Of a DNA stretch of 43,545 nt, positions 34,399-43,545 are shown piece after piece. Under the pieces are notes generated by a model. It was not told where the DNA came from. It saw nothing but the letters and a program-made list of their open reading frames with translations, and did not search any database. The position numbers were made by a program, and so were the translations under genes. Positions within the stretch are counted from its first letter, which is position 1; each line of letters starts with the position of its first letter. The DNA lies in contig JBKHBT010000018.1 in assembly GCA_046542255.1 (NCBI GenBank), forward strand, positions 1-43,545, given 5' to 3'. The stretch is from JBKHBT01 sp046542255. Its GTDB lineage: Bacteria; UBP14; UBA6098; JBKHBT01.

Positions 34399-37300
34399 TT
34401 AGTTCGTGCTGCGTGAAATCTCATACCAATCTGTGCCATCGGAAACAAGCGTCAGTACATCGTCTGCGGTTGCGGAGAATGAGTTGTTTAGTTTTAAATT
34501 GCCTCCATCGGTAACTGTAAGAACAGATTCGAATATAAGATGAATAACAGTTCCGGCTGGAAGCGCATCGATGCTTGTTATGCCAGTGGTTCCTGTAACT
34601 GTGAAAACATTGCCCTCTGGTAATGTCACCGATGCTGCAGATGCCACTGTTGCCATGCCCTGATCAAGTGTACCATTGATCTGAACATCATTTTCGCTGG
34701 CATCGACAAATAATACATTGTCGTCTGTGCCATCGATTCTGAAATTTGCAGCATTATTATTGGCATTATTGAAATGGAAATCAGCATCTACGATATGGAA
34801 TGTATTGGACTCACCCGATGCATCGAATGCGCCAGTACCAAGCCTTCCGCGGAAACCGAATGAGCTGCTTCCCACTGTCAATCCATAACCGCCTGGAATT
34901 GCAGAATACTCACCAGTTATGACATTATCTTCACCACCACTAATAGTGGAATAAGTACCAGCTGCATCTATTGTATTATTGTTTCCGCCGATAATCGTTG
35001 AATATAGAGCCTGTGCCGAGTTACTATTTCCGCCACATACCGAAGCATAATCGCTTGTGGCTTCATTACTATGTCCACCTATAACACTAGACCTTTCACC
35101 AGAAGCAGTATTCCTGTATCCTCCACCGACAGAAGCGCCAGCAGCACTTGCGTTATTTTCGCTACCCCCGCCGACAGAAGAATAATTGCCTGATGCAGCA
35201 TTTGAATTTCCACCGCCGACTGTGGCATCGTTATTGGAAGCTTCATTATTGTAACCTCCACCGACAGTAGCATAGGAATAATCGAAGCCGGATGCGCCAG
35301 TAATCGATGCCCAGCCTATATTGATATGCGTATTCGAATTAGCGCCATAGAGCGTATTCGCATCGCGCGAAATATAGCCGTGAATATTAATATTATCATC
35401 GATTTTGATTACATCGCCAGCCGCCTGAATTGAATCCACGATTATCTCGCCAGTAACCTTGAAATTCTCCAGCATAACGATTGTATCCACATTTGTGGAA
35501 TATATCGTATCCATATCGCTGGTGGTTACGCCGCCAGAACCGATGCTGTCATTTGCTGGAATCCATTCACCAGTTGCATTGTCCCATTTCAAAACCTGTC
35601 CGTCAGTCGGAGCTGTGGATGTAACATCGACATCGTAAAGCTCGCCGATGGAATTGTCTTCGAGGCTGTCCGCACGGAGCGAGCCATCGAGATTTGTATA
35701 GATATCGTCAACATCGGTTATCTGAAGTTCGAGTTCTGCTTCTGTTGAAGCAGGCGTTCCTCCTGTGGCATCGGTTGCGACAATCCAGTTTGTGCCGTTC
35801 CATTTCAGGACTTCGCCTGCTGCTTTGCCAGTGGTATCGACATCGCTAATGTCCGCTAGAATATTATCAGAGAGATCATCGGCCTCATTATCTATCGAAA
35901 CAGTCATCGTACTACCAGCATCTGAGATTGCAAGCTGATTTGTTCCATCATTCCATGAGAAAGCTGTATTTAATTCATTCTCCGGGTCATTGTCGGCATC
36001 ATCGACATCATCGGAGCCTACTACCCAATTTGTTCCGTCATATTCCAGAATCGAACCGGCTGTATTGCCTGTAGTATCGACATTGGCCAGAGCGCCGATA
36101 ACATCATCGGTGATATCATCGTCTGTAAGTTCGCCATCATTGTCGGTATAGATGTCTGTTGCATCAGTAATTTGAAGCTCGAGTTCTGCTTCTGTTGAAG
36201 CAGGCGTTCCACCGGTTGCATCGGTTGCGACAATCCAATTTGTGCCGTTCCATTTCAGGACTTCGCCTGCTGCTTTGCCAGTGGTATCCACATCGCTAAT
36301 ATCGGCGAGGATATTGTCGGATAAGTCATCTTCGGCAAAGCGTGAATCGACATAGCCTTTTGTGACTAGCGTGCTATCATTATCGCCGATTGCAGTAGGG
36401 GCGGTTGCATAGGCCTTGCCATTGATATAGACATCATCATCCAAAAATAGGCTATCGCCGGCAGCCTGAATGGAATCAGCAATAAGCTCGCCGAAGATAT
36501 GGAGAGCTTCATTGACATAGAGAGTATCTCTAAAAGCTAATTCTAGAGTATCATCTAAAGAAGCATACATCGTTGGTACCCAGTTTGTGCCATTCCATGT
36601 GAGGACATTACCAAGAGAAACTCCGGATGTATCTACATCAGCAAGCTCACCAATGCTATTGTCATATAGGCTGTCATCCCAGAGATTGCCGTCATTATCG
36701 GTATAGACATCGGCAACATCGATAAGTTGAGCCTCGAGGCTGTCCTCGAATTCAGCAGCATCGCCGCCAGCATTATCTGAACCGGGAACCCATTCTGCGC
36801 CGTCCCATTTCAGTACCTGGCCAGTACCAATACCGCTTGTATCCACGTCAGTGAGCCTTGATAGCCTCATAGCTGCGATAAGTGAATCCAGCGCATCTTT
36901 GATAGTATTACCAGGAACCGATGAATCATTATCGATCTGGCCAGCAAACTGTTCATAGTTTATCGTGCCTGTGCTTGCCGGGTCGATTCCGCCCTGAACC
37001 TGCGAATTTCTAAGGTCGAGTCGGCCATCGATTGTCCAACTGCTTAGCAGGAATGAATTATATGCGAATACCGAAACACCAGTTGGCACAGTAACAGAAT
37101 CGGAGCTTGCAATTCGGCAACCATTTGGAACCCATGCGAAGCTCGCCCCACCGCCGATATTGAATTCTGGAGTGCCGGAGAAATAGACACCGTTCATAAT
37201 CTGTGCGCCGCCTGCGCCCCAATTCGGGACATTTGCTCCATCGTCCATATTGAATTCGATACTGTCCTGAATCTGACTGCTTTCGAAATATGACCAATTT

Positions 37301-40300
37301 AGATTATTGAAAGTCATTTTTTCTGTGATATAGGCATTTTTGGCAGTGAAATTATTGATACATGTAATATCGATTGTGCCAAAACGTCCGCCATTGCCAG
37401 CTACCCAATTACAGCGGTCGAAAATGACATCGCCAAAAGCGGTTGTGCCATTAGAACCGGCAATAACAAATGGTGCGCCGAATGTGAGATTCTCGACCTT
37501 GAGCTTATCGAGATTATCATTATTAGCTGTCGATTGGAAAGCATTGCCGGCTGCCGGCTCGATATTGACCGTGCCTTCACCCTTTATCCAGATTCGCTCT
37601 AGTGCGAGGTCTTCCAGGATTATGCCTTCATTGTATTCGCCTGTATGAATAACTATCATAACAAATGTATGTGTTGCCTGAACTACTGCTGCTTCGGTGA
37701 TTGCTGCAGCAATTGTCAAGAATGGCTTTTCGATGGAGCCATCTGCTGTGGCATCATCGCCATTTTTGGCCACGTGAATCGTGGCATCGATATCGGTGCT
37801 TGTGGCAGTTGCCATAGCATCGACATAGCTCTTGGTTGTTAGTACTGCCGATGTATCTGTTGCGATAGTTGTATCCGAATAGACTTTACCATTAACGTAT
37901 GTATTGTCATCGAGGAAGAGGCTATCGCCTGCTGCCTGTATGGAGTCGGTAATAAGTTCGCCCATGACTTTAAGATCCTCAGAAACCACCACAGTATCAT
38001 GGCGTGTTGCATAGAGAGTATCAAAATATATCGACTCATCGAGAGCTGAAAGATCGACATTCCATGTCGCACCGGTATCTCTTATCGCCAAAGTATGTGT
38101 ACCATGATCATAGGAGAAATCTTTAATAAGCTCATTTGTATTGGATGTGTCATCGCTTGCGATATGGTTATTAAGAAGTGTCTCGAGAACCAAAATATCG
38201 CCAGAATTACCAACAATATCCATAGCATTGTCGAAGACCTGCTGGTCCAGCTCATCGAGTGCGCCATGAAGATTTGCCAGGGACATATAATGAAATTCGG
38301 ATAGAGTAGTCATCTGTACATCCAGGTCTCGAACGCCAGTTCCATCGATGGTGATAATTCCTGTCAAAGAATCGACCTGAACAGCCACAGAGCCAGAGCC
38401 TCTTAATTGCAATGTATCAAATGGCGAGCTGGCATCATAGCCTATTGATCCATCGTAAACTGAATAGAATAGGTCCTGAATTTCATTTGTCGCACTTGTA
38501 TCATTGTCTTCTACTATGTGATCGCCAATCAATGTGCCTATTGAATCTATATCATTGTCATTATTAGAAACTGCGCCGTTGGTCGAATCGATTCTGGCCG
38601 AATGAGCTAAAATGCTATCGAGATTGGCAGCAATATCATCGTCATTATCGGATACGGCATTATTTGTCGAGTCTATTCTGTTAGAGTGTACCCGAATGCT
38701 ATCTAGATTGGCAGCTATATCATCATCATTGTCGGATAAGGCGTTATTTGTTGAGTCTATTCTTGTCGAGTGTGCCCAAATGCTATCGAGATTGGCAGCA
38801 ATATCATCATCATTATCCGAGACTGCGATATTTGTCGAGTCTATTCTGGCCGAATGAGCTAAAATGCTATCGAGATTTGCGGCGATATCATCATCATTAT
38901 CAGAAACAGCAAGATTTGTAGAATCAATTCTTCCTGAATGTGCCAAAGTGCTATCGAAAAGCGCCACGATATCATCGTCATTGTCGGATACTGCGCTATT
39001 TGTCGAGTCAATTCTTGCCGAATGTGCAATAATGCTATCGAGATTGGCATTAACACGGTTGCTTATGGCATCGGCATAGTCTTTTGTGATAAGGACGCTA
39101 TCAGGATCGGCAGGGTCGGTATAGTCCGAGAATGCCTTGTCCTGAATATGGATATTTCCACCGAAATAGGATTTGCCATCTTCAGCATAGATTGCAAAAA
39201 GGCCATCGGTTGTTGAAATACCCGATAAATCCTGGATATAAAGTCCATAGTAATTATCGATTGTTGCGCTATTATTGGGCGTGGCAAGGTATTGGCCATA
39301 ACCATTTTGGATATATCCATCATTTGTCAGGCGCGAATAGGTTACATATGCATGATCCATAGAGCCAGATTCATAATTAACTACACCGGAGCGTGTACCG
39401 AATGATTGAGCGATATTGGCCATTCCTTCATTCCAGACATAATTGTCGGCGCCCATAATATACCCAGCTACATCAACATCCGATACTACATGAACCTGCC
39501 CTGTATGGCCCCGAGTAACCATCGGAGCATCTGGATTATGATCGAGCCAGAGCTGTGAAATTGTTCCTGATATAATATCGCTTGCCGGATTATAGCTATC
39601 CGATAGAGTCATTCCCGCATCGATAAGCGTCAATTCATATGGGCCGGTTCCATCGCCATGTTCTCCTATGATAAGGTGTCTCCCCAAGCCATCATCGGTG
39701 CCATTTATATGTGAATAGCCATGAGTTACGGTATTATCATCAAAAGCAATCGAGTCGCCTACTGCCTGAATAGAGTCTGCGATAAGCTCGCCATTTACGC
39801 TGAGGTTAGCCATCAAATAGACTGTATCCTCGAGATTGCCCTCGAAGGAACGAATTGTATCGAATTGTGCAGTTCTTGTCCATAGGCTGTCCCAATAGAT
39901 ATCGGAGCCATCGGTTTTGAGAATCTCGCCGGCCTGCCCGAAGGAAGTGCCATCATGGATTCCGGCTGTTAGATAGGTATCGCCAGAGATATGAACATCA
40001 TCGCCGAAGTGATGTGCGCCGCCATTGGTGTAGATAGACCAATTTGTGCTTCCAGCAGATTGTTCGTCTATATATATGCCATAATTAGTATTGATAGAAC
40101 CTGTATTAGAAGGTGTCGGTATGAAGTGTGAAGCAGCAAAATATATTGCACCAATATCATTTGAATATGTTGAATAATTGGCTATCACAGTATCGATAGC
40201 ACTCATGCCAATATTATTGACAATATCTCTTGTTCCCACAACCATGCATTCGACAGGCAGGGATGAAGTAACATTGACAATATTATTGATACCGCTTGAG

Positions 40301-41952
40301 ACAAGTGGGTTGCCCATCGAGAAGTTAAGATTTGTCTCTGATGAAATTCCATAAACCATATCAGACATCGGGTCAAAGCTTCCTGTAACTTCATATGCAG
40401 CATCTATCATGGCATTATCGTATGGGCCAGAACCATCGCCATGTTCGCCAATGACGAGATGTCTATTGCCAAAACCCCGGCTAATTTCGACCGGTGCTTG
40501 TGGAGACATTGTTCCGAAGCCGGCACTTCCGCCATCTTGAATGAAAATGCCATTTTCATCATCATCGAAAAGCCTGAGTCCATCGCCATCGCGAGCGCGA
40601 ATCTGGTCGGTTCCGATATATTGCATATCATTCTGCGACCATGAATTTAGCACATTGATATTTTGGACATCAGATAGTCCGACCTGTGCTTTTGTAACAT
40701 TATGCGGATTGTCAAAATCTTCCATATGATCTGAAATATCATAACCATCGACAGTTCCGGTAACTGCAATATTTCCATCGACAGTAAGTTTTTCTTCCGG
40801 TGTATCATCGCCTATTCCGACATTTCCGATAGGCATCGAAGACATATCATCGCCATCGAGTCGCCAGTCGTCATCTCCTGCAAAGTCTGTCCACATTATG
40901 CCATCGCCGGTATTAACAATAATCTGGCCACTGTCGCCTTCTTCGCCGAAGAAATCGATAATATGTCCTTCGATTATGATATTGCCGCCGAAGCTGATAT
41001 TATTCGTAGCACCATCTATAACAAAAACACTGTCATCTGTGCCATGAATTAGAAAATTTGCCGGTTCATTTCTGGGATTGAAATTGAAATGTGCATCGAT
41101 TATATGGAAAGTTTCTTCCCATGGGGAAGCATCATAAACCGAAAGCGGATATTCGGAAAAGCCGCCGCGGAAACCGAATGACCTTTCGCCGACTGTAAGA
41201 TAACCACCGCCAGGAATTGTTCCTCTTTCAGCATTCACGCTATTTTCGATACCCCCGGAAACGGTGGCATATTCTGCCATAGCATTATTACCGCCACCAC
41301 CGGAAACAACCGAACTATTATGAGATGCCATATTCGAAATACCACCAGAGACAGTGGAACCATCGCCAGCAGCAATATTATCAAAACCACCTGATACAGT
41401 ACTGTGTTCTTTATTAAGCCCGATTTCGCCGGTAACAGAATTGGTACCGAAGTTTATATGCGTATTTTTGTTTACGCCGAAGAGATTATTTCCGGCAGCT
41501 CCTCGTGCCAGCCCTTCATTGCGTTGAGTGTACAATACAAAATCATCAGAACGCCAGTCAGAATTGAGGCCGACAACACTATCTGCTATTTGAGAACGGA
41601 AGGCATAGGCTTCTGTTGTAAGAGGCTGCCGCGGCGACATAAGATCGCCATCGATTACTATCTCCAGATAATATTGTTCATCAAAAGGCAATTCTATGGT
41701 ATTGATAGTCCCCAAATCGACAGAAAACAGTCCCTTTTCGACATATACCCCAGGATGCGTCTCGCTCCATAGCGGAGAGCTACCAGTGTAAGATGCATAG
41801 ATTCTGAAAGTCATTGAATATGTGCCATTTATACCATGGCCATCATCACGGTCTGATAATTTTCCCTGATAGCTCATTATTCCAGGCACAGATAATGCCA
41901 GTGAAACAAGAAGCAAAATCATGGAAATTAAAATTGCTTTTGACAAATTCAT
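34399..41952 (-). CDS. Giant repetitive surface protein (trimeric-fibre-like adhesin)
   Basis: The 2517-residue protein has a signal peptide (1-22) and an N-terminal beta domain (GIMSYQGKLSDRDDG..., about 25-110). YadA-head-like repeats (about 181-248) follow, then long linkers of DDDI/DVDT type, six 28-residue repeats that are probably coiled coil (968-1135), and a parallel beta-helix-like stretch starting VAKNGDDATADG (about 1390-1665). Then come near-identical 56-residue modules (about 1875-1930 and 2025-2080), more YadA-like repeats (about 2227-2355) and a compact tip ending WYEISRS. It resembles phage-tail fibres and trimeric adhesins. There is no type IX sorting module and no obvious membrane anchor. 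A GGAGA site precedes the ATG. Adhesion or host/particle contact is an inference. Confidence 0.85.
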   Translation of the reverse strand: MNLSKAILISMILLLVSLALSVPGIMSYQGKLSDRDDGHGINGTYSMTFRIYASYTGSSPLWSETHPGVYVEKGLFSVDLGTINTIELPFDEQYYLEIVIDGDLMSPRQPLTTEAYAFRSQIADSVVGLNSDWRSDDFVLYTQRNEGLARGAAGNNLFGVNKNTHINFGTNSVTGEIGLNKEHSTVSGGFDNIAAGDGSTVSGGISNMASHNSSVVSGGGGNNAMAEYATVSGGIENSVNAERGTIPGGGYLTVGERSFGFRGGFSEYPLSVYDASPWEETFHIIDAHFNFNPRNEPANFLIHGTDDSVFVIDGATNNISFGGNIIIEGHIIDFFGEEGDSGQIIVNTGDGIMWTDFAGDDDWRLDGDDMSSMPIGNVGIGDDTPEEKLTVDGNIAVTGTVDGYDISDHMEDFDNPHNVTKAQVGLSDVQNINVLNSWSQNDMQYIGTDQIRARDGDGLRLFDDDENGIFIQDGGSAGFGTMSPQAPVEISRGFGNRHLVIGEHGDGSGPYDNAMIDAAYEVTGSFDPMSDMVYGISSETNLNFSMGNPLVSSGINNIVNVTSSLPVECMVVGTRDIVNNIGMSAIDTVIANYSTYSNDIGAIYFAASHFIPTPSNTGSINTNYGIYIDEQSAGSTNWSIYTNGGAHHFGDDVHISGDTYLTAGIHDGTSFGQAGEILKTDGSDIYWDSLWTRTAQFDTIRSFEGNLEDTVYLMANLSVNGELIADSIQAVGDSIAFDDNTVTHGYSHINGTDDGLGRHLIIGEHGDGTGPYELTLIDAGMTLSDSYNPASDIISGTISQLWLDHNPDAPMVTRGHTGQVHVVSDVDVAGYIMGADNYVWNEGMANIAQSFGTRSGVVNYESGSMDHAYVTYSRLTNDGYIQNGYGQYLATPNNSATIDNYYGLYIQDLSGISTTDGLFAIYAEDGKSYFGGNIHIQDKAFSDYTDPADPDSVLITKDYADAISNRVNANLDSIIAHSARIDSTNSAVSDNDDDIVALFDSTLAHSGRIDSTNLAVSDNDDDIAANLDSILAHSARIDSTNIAVSDNDDDIAANLDSIWAHSTRIDSTNNALSDNDDDIAANLDSIRVHSNRIDSTNNAVSDNDDDIAANLDSILAHSARIDSTNGAVSNNDNDIDSIGTLIGDHIVEDNDTSATNEIQDLFYSVYDGSIGYDASSPFDTLQLRGSGSVAVQVDSLTGIITIDGTGVRDLDVQMTTLSEFHYMSLANLHGALDELDQQVFDNAMDIVGNSGDILVLETLLNNHIASDDTSNTNELIKDFSYDHGTHTLAIRDTGATWNVDLSALDESIYFDTLYATRHDTVVVSEDLKVMGELITDSIQAAGDSLFLDDNTYVNGKVYSDTTIATDTSAVLTTKSYVDAMATATSTDIDATIHVAKNGDDATADGSIEKPFLTIAAAITEAAVVQATHTFVMIVIHTGEYNEGIILEDLALERIWIKGEGTVNIEPAAGNAFQSTANNDNLDKLKVENLTFGAPFVIAGSNGTTAFGDVIFDRCNWVAGNGGRFGTIDITCINNFTAKNAYITEKMTFNNLNWSYFESSQIQDSIEFNMDDGANVPNWGAGGAQIMNGVYFSGTPEFNIGGGASFAWVPNGCRIASSDSVTVPTGVSVFAYNSFLLSSWTIDGRLDLRNSQVQGGIDPASTGTINYEQFAGQIDNDSSVPGNTIKDALDSLIAAMRLSRLTDVDTSGIGTGQVLKWDGAEWVPGSDNAGGDAAEFEDSLEAQLIDVADVYTDNDGNLWDDSLYDNSIGELADVDTSGVSLGNVLTWNGTNWVPTMYASLDDTLELAFRDTLYVNEALHIFGELIADSIQAAGDSLFLDDDVYINGKAYATAPTAIGDNDSTLVTKGYVDSRFAEDDLSDNILADISDVDTTGKAAGEVLKWNGTNWIVATDATGGTPASTEAELELQITDATDIYTDNDGELTDDDITDDVIGALANVDTTGNTAGSILEYDGTNWVVGSDDVDDADNDPENELNTAFSWNDGTNQLAISDAGSTMTVSIDNEADDLSDNILADISDVDTTGKAAGEVLKWNGTNWIVATDATGGTPASTEAELELQITDVDDIYTNLDGSLRADSLEDNSIGELYDVDVTSTAPTDGQVLKWDNATGEWIPANDSIGSGGVTTSDMDTIYSTNVDTIVMLENFKVTGEIIVDSIQAAGDVIKIDDNINIHGYISRDANTLYGANSNTHINIGWASITGASGFDYSYATVGGGYNNEASNNDATVGGGNSNAASGNYSSVGGGSENNASAAGASVGGGYRNTASGERSSVIGGHSNEATSDYASVCGGNSNSAQALYSTIIGGNNNTIDAAGTYSTISGGEDNVITGEYSAIPGGYGLTVGSSSFGFRGRLGTGAFDASGESNTFHIVDADFHFNNANNNAANFRIDGTDDNVLFVDASENDVQINGTLDQGMATVASAASVTLPEGNVFTVTGTTGITSIDALPAGTVIHLIFESVLTVTDGGNLKLNNSFSATADDVLTLVSDGTDWYEISRSTN
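34890..35274 (-). repeat. C-terminal YadA-head-like repeats (about nine units)
   Basis: The encoded units are about 14 residues with the pattern (A/S)-x-(V/I)-x-G-G-x-x-N-x-A-x, as in ATVGGGYNNEASNN and SSVGGGSENNASAA. They are typical of the left-handed parallel beta-roll in trimeric autotransporter heads. A related shorter set occurs at 41207-41410. Confidence 0.75.
35713..35880 (-). repeat. 168-base module, copy 2
   Basis: It encodes 56 residues (DDLSDNILADISDVDTTG...) identical to those of 36163-36330. The DNA is nearly identical with a few silent changes. The copies start 450 bases apart. Confidence 0.85.
36163..36330 (-). repeat. 168-base module, copy 1
   Basis: This is the partner of 35713-35880 and encodes the same 56 residues, ending in ELELQITD. 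More diverged relatives of the WNGTNWV core occur near 36040 and 36580. The identity suggests recent duplication or gene conversion within the surface-protein gene. Confidence 0.85.
38548..39051 (-). repeat. Six tandem 84-base repeats in the surface-protein gene
   Basis: Each unit encodes 28 residues with the consensus AANLDSILAHSARIDSTN followed by xAVSDNDDDI. Twenty-eight residues are four heptads, and the hydrophobic spacing suits a coiled-coil stalk. The units vary at a few positions (for example W, R or L at position 8), so they are not identical and probably not very recent. Confidence 0.85.
41207..41410 (-). repeat. N-terminal YadA-head-like repeats
   Basis: Four or five units such as STVSGGFDNIAAGDG and ATVSGGIENSVNAE are followed by IPGGGYLTVGERSFGFRG. 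The same LTVG.xSFGFRG closing segment ends the C-terminal repeat set, so the two head-like blocks are paralogous. Confidence 0.7.
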
Positions 41953-42316
41953 AAGTCTCCTCGGTTTATAATTTCTTTTTGCCCATTTACATCGAGTTTT
42001 ACTTTAGCAAACTGTACTACTTCCTTATAATATGTAAATTTTCCCAAAAGATGCAACAATTTATTAAAAAAATATCAAAAAAAATTGAAATTAAATCAAT
42101 AAATAACAATAAAATATGCGCTATAGGTTGCGTATTTGTTTATGTATCCCTTCTATCTATTTGATATTAAGATAGTTAATAGGGATGATAATATTGAAAA
42201 TCCAAGTATTCATTGAAAATCTTTCAGCGAATTTTTTTGAGAGTTTTCTTATTATTTCGATTGCAGATATACAAAGGTTTAATATTTTATACTCGAGATT
42301 TTGAGATTGGAGTGAT
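41953..42316. other. Gene-free divergent intergenic region
   Basis: This very AT-rich stretch lies between the surface protein gene and the EamA transporter gene, which are transcribed away from each other. It must hold both promoters, but no convincing -35/-10 pair, hairpin or small gene stands out beyond the ribosome sites. Confidence 0.4.
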
Positions 42317-43237
42317 TTGGATAGTTTAGTTTCATGGATGAAACAGGTTCCTTTTATCGGTGAGATTTTTGCTCTTATGACAGCATTTATTTGGGCGGTT
42401 GCTGTGATATTTTTCAAAAAGAGCGGTGAAACTGTTCATCCTATCATGCTAAATCTATTCAAGAACTCTCTTGCTTCGGTATGTATTCTGATCACTATGC
42501 TTGTGCTTGGTATTCCACTTTTTCCGGATGTCCCTGGACATTACTATATTATTTTGATAATTGCTGGAGCATTGGGCATTGGAATTGCCGATACGCTCTT
42601 TTTTGTCAGTCTGAATCATCTTGGTGCCAGCATATCTGCGATTGTTGCATGCACATACAGCCCCAGCATGATAATTCTTTCTATCGCTTTTCTCGGCGAG
42701 AAGATTACTGCACTTCAAATAGCCGGGACCAGCCTTATTATAATGGCGTTTATCCTGACAGCCAATAGGCGAAAGATAATGCATATCAGCAAAAATGATC
42801 TTCGAATAGGAATTACAACAGGTATTCTTTCGCAGGTTATCATGGCTATTGGCGTAATTATGACAAAGAGGATTCTCGATTTGCAGAATCTTCTATGGAC
42901 ATCCGAAGTGCGCTTTGTTGGCGGGCTTGCAATTTTGGTTATCATTACCATTTTCCATCCCAATAGGAAAAACATCGTCAAATCGCTATTTGGCGGCCAT
43001 AAGTGGACTTATACGATTGCAGGTTCATTTGCGGGGGCTTATATGGCGCTCGTACTCTGGCTTGCCGGTATGAAATATGCTAGAGTATCGATTGCGGCGG
43101 TTCTTAATCAAACCAGCGAAATTTTTATTTTCATTCTCGCCGCAATTTTCCTCAATGAGGCCATAACAAAGGATAAGACCATAGCGATTATTCTCGCATT
43201 TATCGGTGCCGTTTTCGTTACTATTAGTCATATGTAA
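42317..43237 (+). CDS. EamA/DMT-family transporter
   Basis: The 306-residue protein has ten hydrophobic helices in two EamA halves, with GEIFALMTAFIWAVAVIFFKKSGE at the first helix and an AAIFLNEAITKDKTIAIILAFIGAVFV segment closing the second. Drug/metabolite transporters of this kind export amino acids or other small metabolites; the substrate cannot be told. The TTG at 42317 has a GGAG four bases before it. The ATG at 42338 is an alternative that removes seven residues. It seems to be a single-gene unit. Confidence 0.88.
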   Translation: MDSLVSWMKQVPFIGEIFALMTAFIWAVAVIFFKKSGETVHPIMLNLFKNSLASVCILITMLVLGIPLFPDVPGHYYIILIIAGALGIGIADTLFFVSLNHLGASISAIVACTYSPSMIILSIAFLGEKITALQIAGTSLIIMAFILTANRRKIMHISKNDLRIGITTGILSQVIMAIGVIMTKRILDLQNLLWTSEVRFVGGLAILVIITIFHPNRKNIVKSLFGGHKWTYTIAGSFAGAYMALVLWLAGMKYARVSIAAVLNQTSEIFIFILAAIFLNEAITKDKTIAIILAFIGAVFVTISHM

Positions 43238-43545
43238 TGGTGATTCTAAGGAGCATTACATCGACTTGCAAATAGCTTAACAAGAAGAATCCTGGGGTAA
43301 AATATGCTTGACTTTTGGGGGTTGATGTGGTAGTTTAAGATATTATATGGGATGTTTGTTGTCGAATTGAAAAGTAGGATATTAGACATAGTTAAATTCG
43401 TTATAATATGTAAAATATTGTTAAGGGCATAGAAGACATCTAAGATATCTACAAACAAGAATCGAAAACAATGCAAGTAATTTACGAACATAACGATAAC
43501 CAAAGAAATGGTTATCAGGGTATAAAACTTGATAGGAACGAGTGC
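43238..43545. other. End of window without recognisable gene
   Basis: After the transporter stop the sequence is AT-rich. I see no convincing reading frame on either strand, no hairpin terminator and no RNA gene in this stretch. A gene may begin beyond the window. Confidence 0.4.

Noticed and set aside
38548..39051. Regularly spaced repeats that could look like a CRISPR array
   Set aside because: The unit is 84 bases without distinct spacers, it lies in frame inside a long gene, and it encodes a heptad-like peptide.
43246..43503. An 85-residue minus-strand frame at the window end
   Set aside because: It has AT-rich, low-complexity hydrophobic composition, no ribosome site, and no recognisable family.

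Overview
The window looks like a chromosomal segment of a moderately AT-rich bacterium. Three secreted proteins end in the PNP...GxYxxR-type C-terminal module associated with type IX secretion, and two of these are gingipain-type (C25) cysteine peptidases. With the beta-propeller and 'GWNL' modules, this points to the wider FCB assemblage (Fibrobacterota, Cloacimonadota, Marinimicrobia, Bacteroidota and relatives) or a similar uncultured phylum. No rRNA gene is present, so this placement is an inference.

Layout. 1-5.1 kb: nadE and a 1381-residue secreted C25 peptidase, both on the minus strand. 5.2-8.6 kb: a promoter, tRNA-Ala and tRNA-Ile, a leader with repeated TGACA-type half-sites, and a secreted beta-propeller protein with a strong terminator. 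8.7-11.7 kb: a PAP2 membrane phosphatase, then a PTS IIA protein, a CPA2-type antiporter and a small PII-like protein. 12.2-17.4 kb: a WG-like secreted repeat protein, an FHA-GGDEF cyclase, a secreted alpha/beta hydrolase, a small membrane protein, and a 2-hydroxyacid dehydrogenase gene split by a short dispersed repeat. 17.5-20.1 kb (minus): a coiled-coil zinc-ribbon protein and an RNase HI-IMP dehydrogenase fusion. 20.4-20.8 kb: tRNA-Val and tRNA-Ile2. 21.1-25.6 kb (minus): a compact operon cdaA-obg-dprA-HPr-HPr-like-HPr-pgsA. 25.7-30.4 kb (plus): a PH-like membrane protein, a phosphate butyryltransferase-like protein, a DUF2085 protein, and the LemA/DUF2207 pair. 30.6-42 kb (minus): a second C25 peptidase and a 2517-residue repetitive surface protein. 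42.3-43.2 kb: an EamA-family transporter.

How the parts relate. The surface and secretome genes (about 20 kb in total) flank a core of housekeeping and signalling genes. The core combines c-di-AMP synthesis (cdaA), c-di-GMP synthesis (FHA-GGDEF) and PTS phosphocarriers (three HPr-type proteins and one IIA) with no sugar-specific PTS permease in view. That suggests a regulatory rather than a transport PTS.

Most unusual observations: (1) RNase HI fused in frame to a complete-looking IMP dehydrogenase; (2) a short dispersed repeat in three copies, with a 9-bp hairpin at one end and an ATG plus four codons at the other, one copy of which interrupts a dehydrogenase gene; (3) a tandem HPr trio whose middle member lacks the phosphorylatable His and has Asp where regulatory Ser46 should be; (4) a giant stalk-like surface protein with YadA-head-like repeats near both ends. 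All calls come from reading the sequence. No database search was run.
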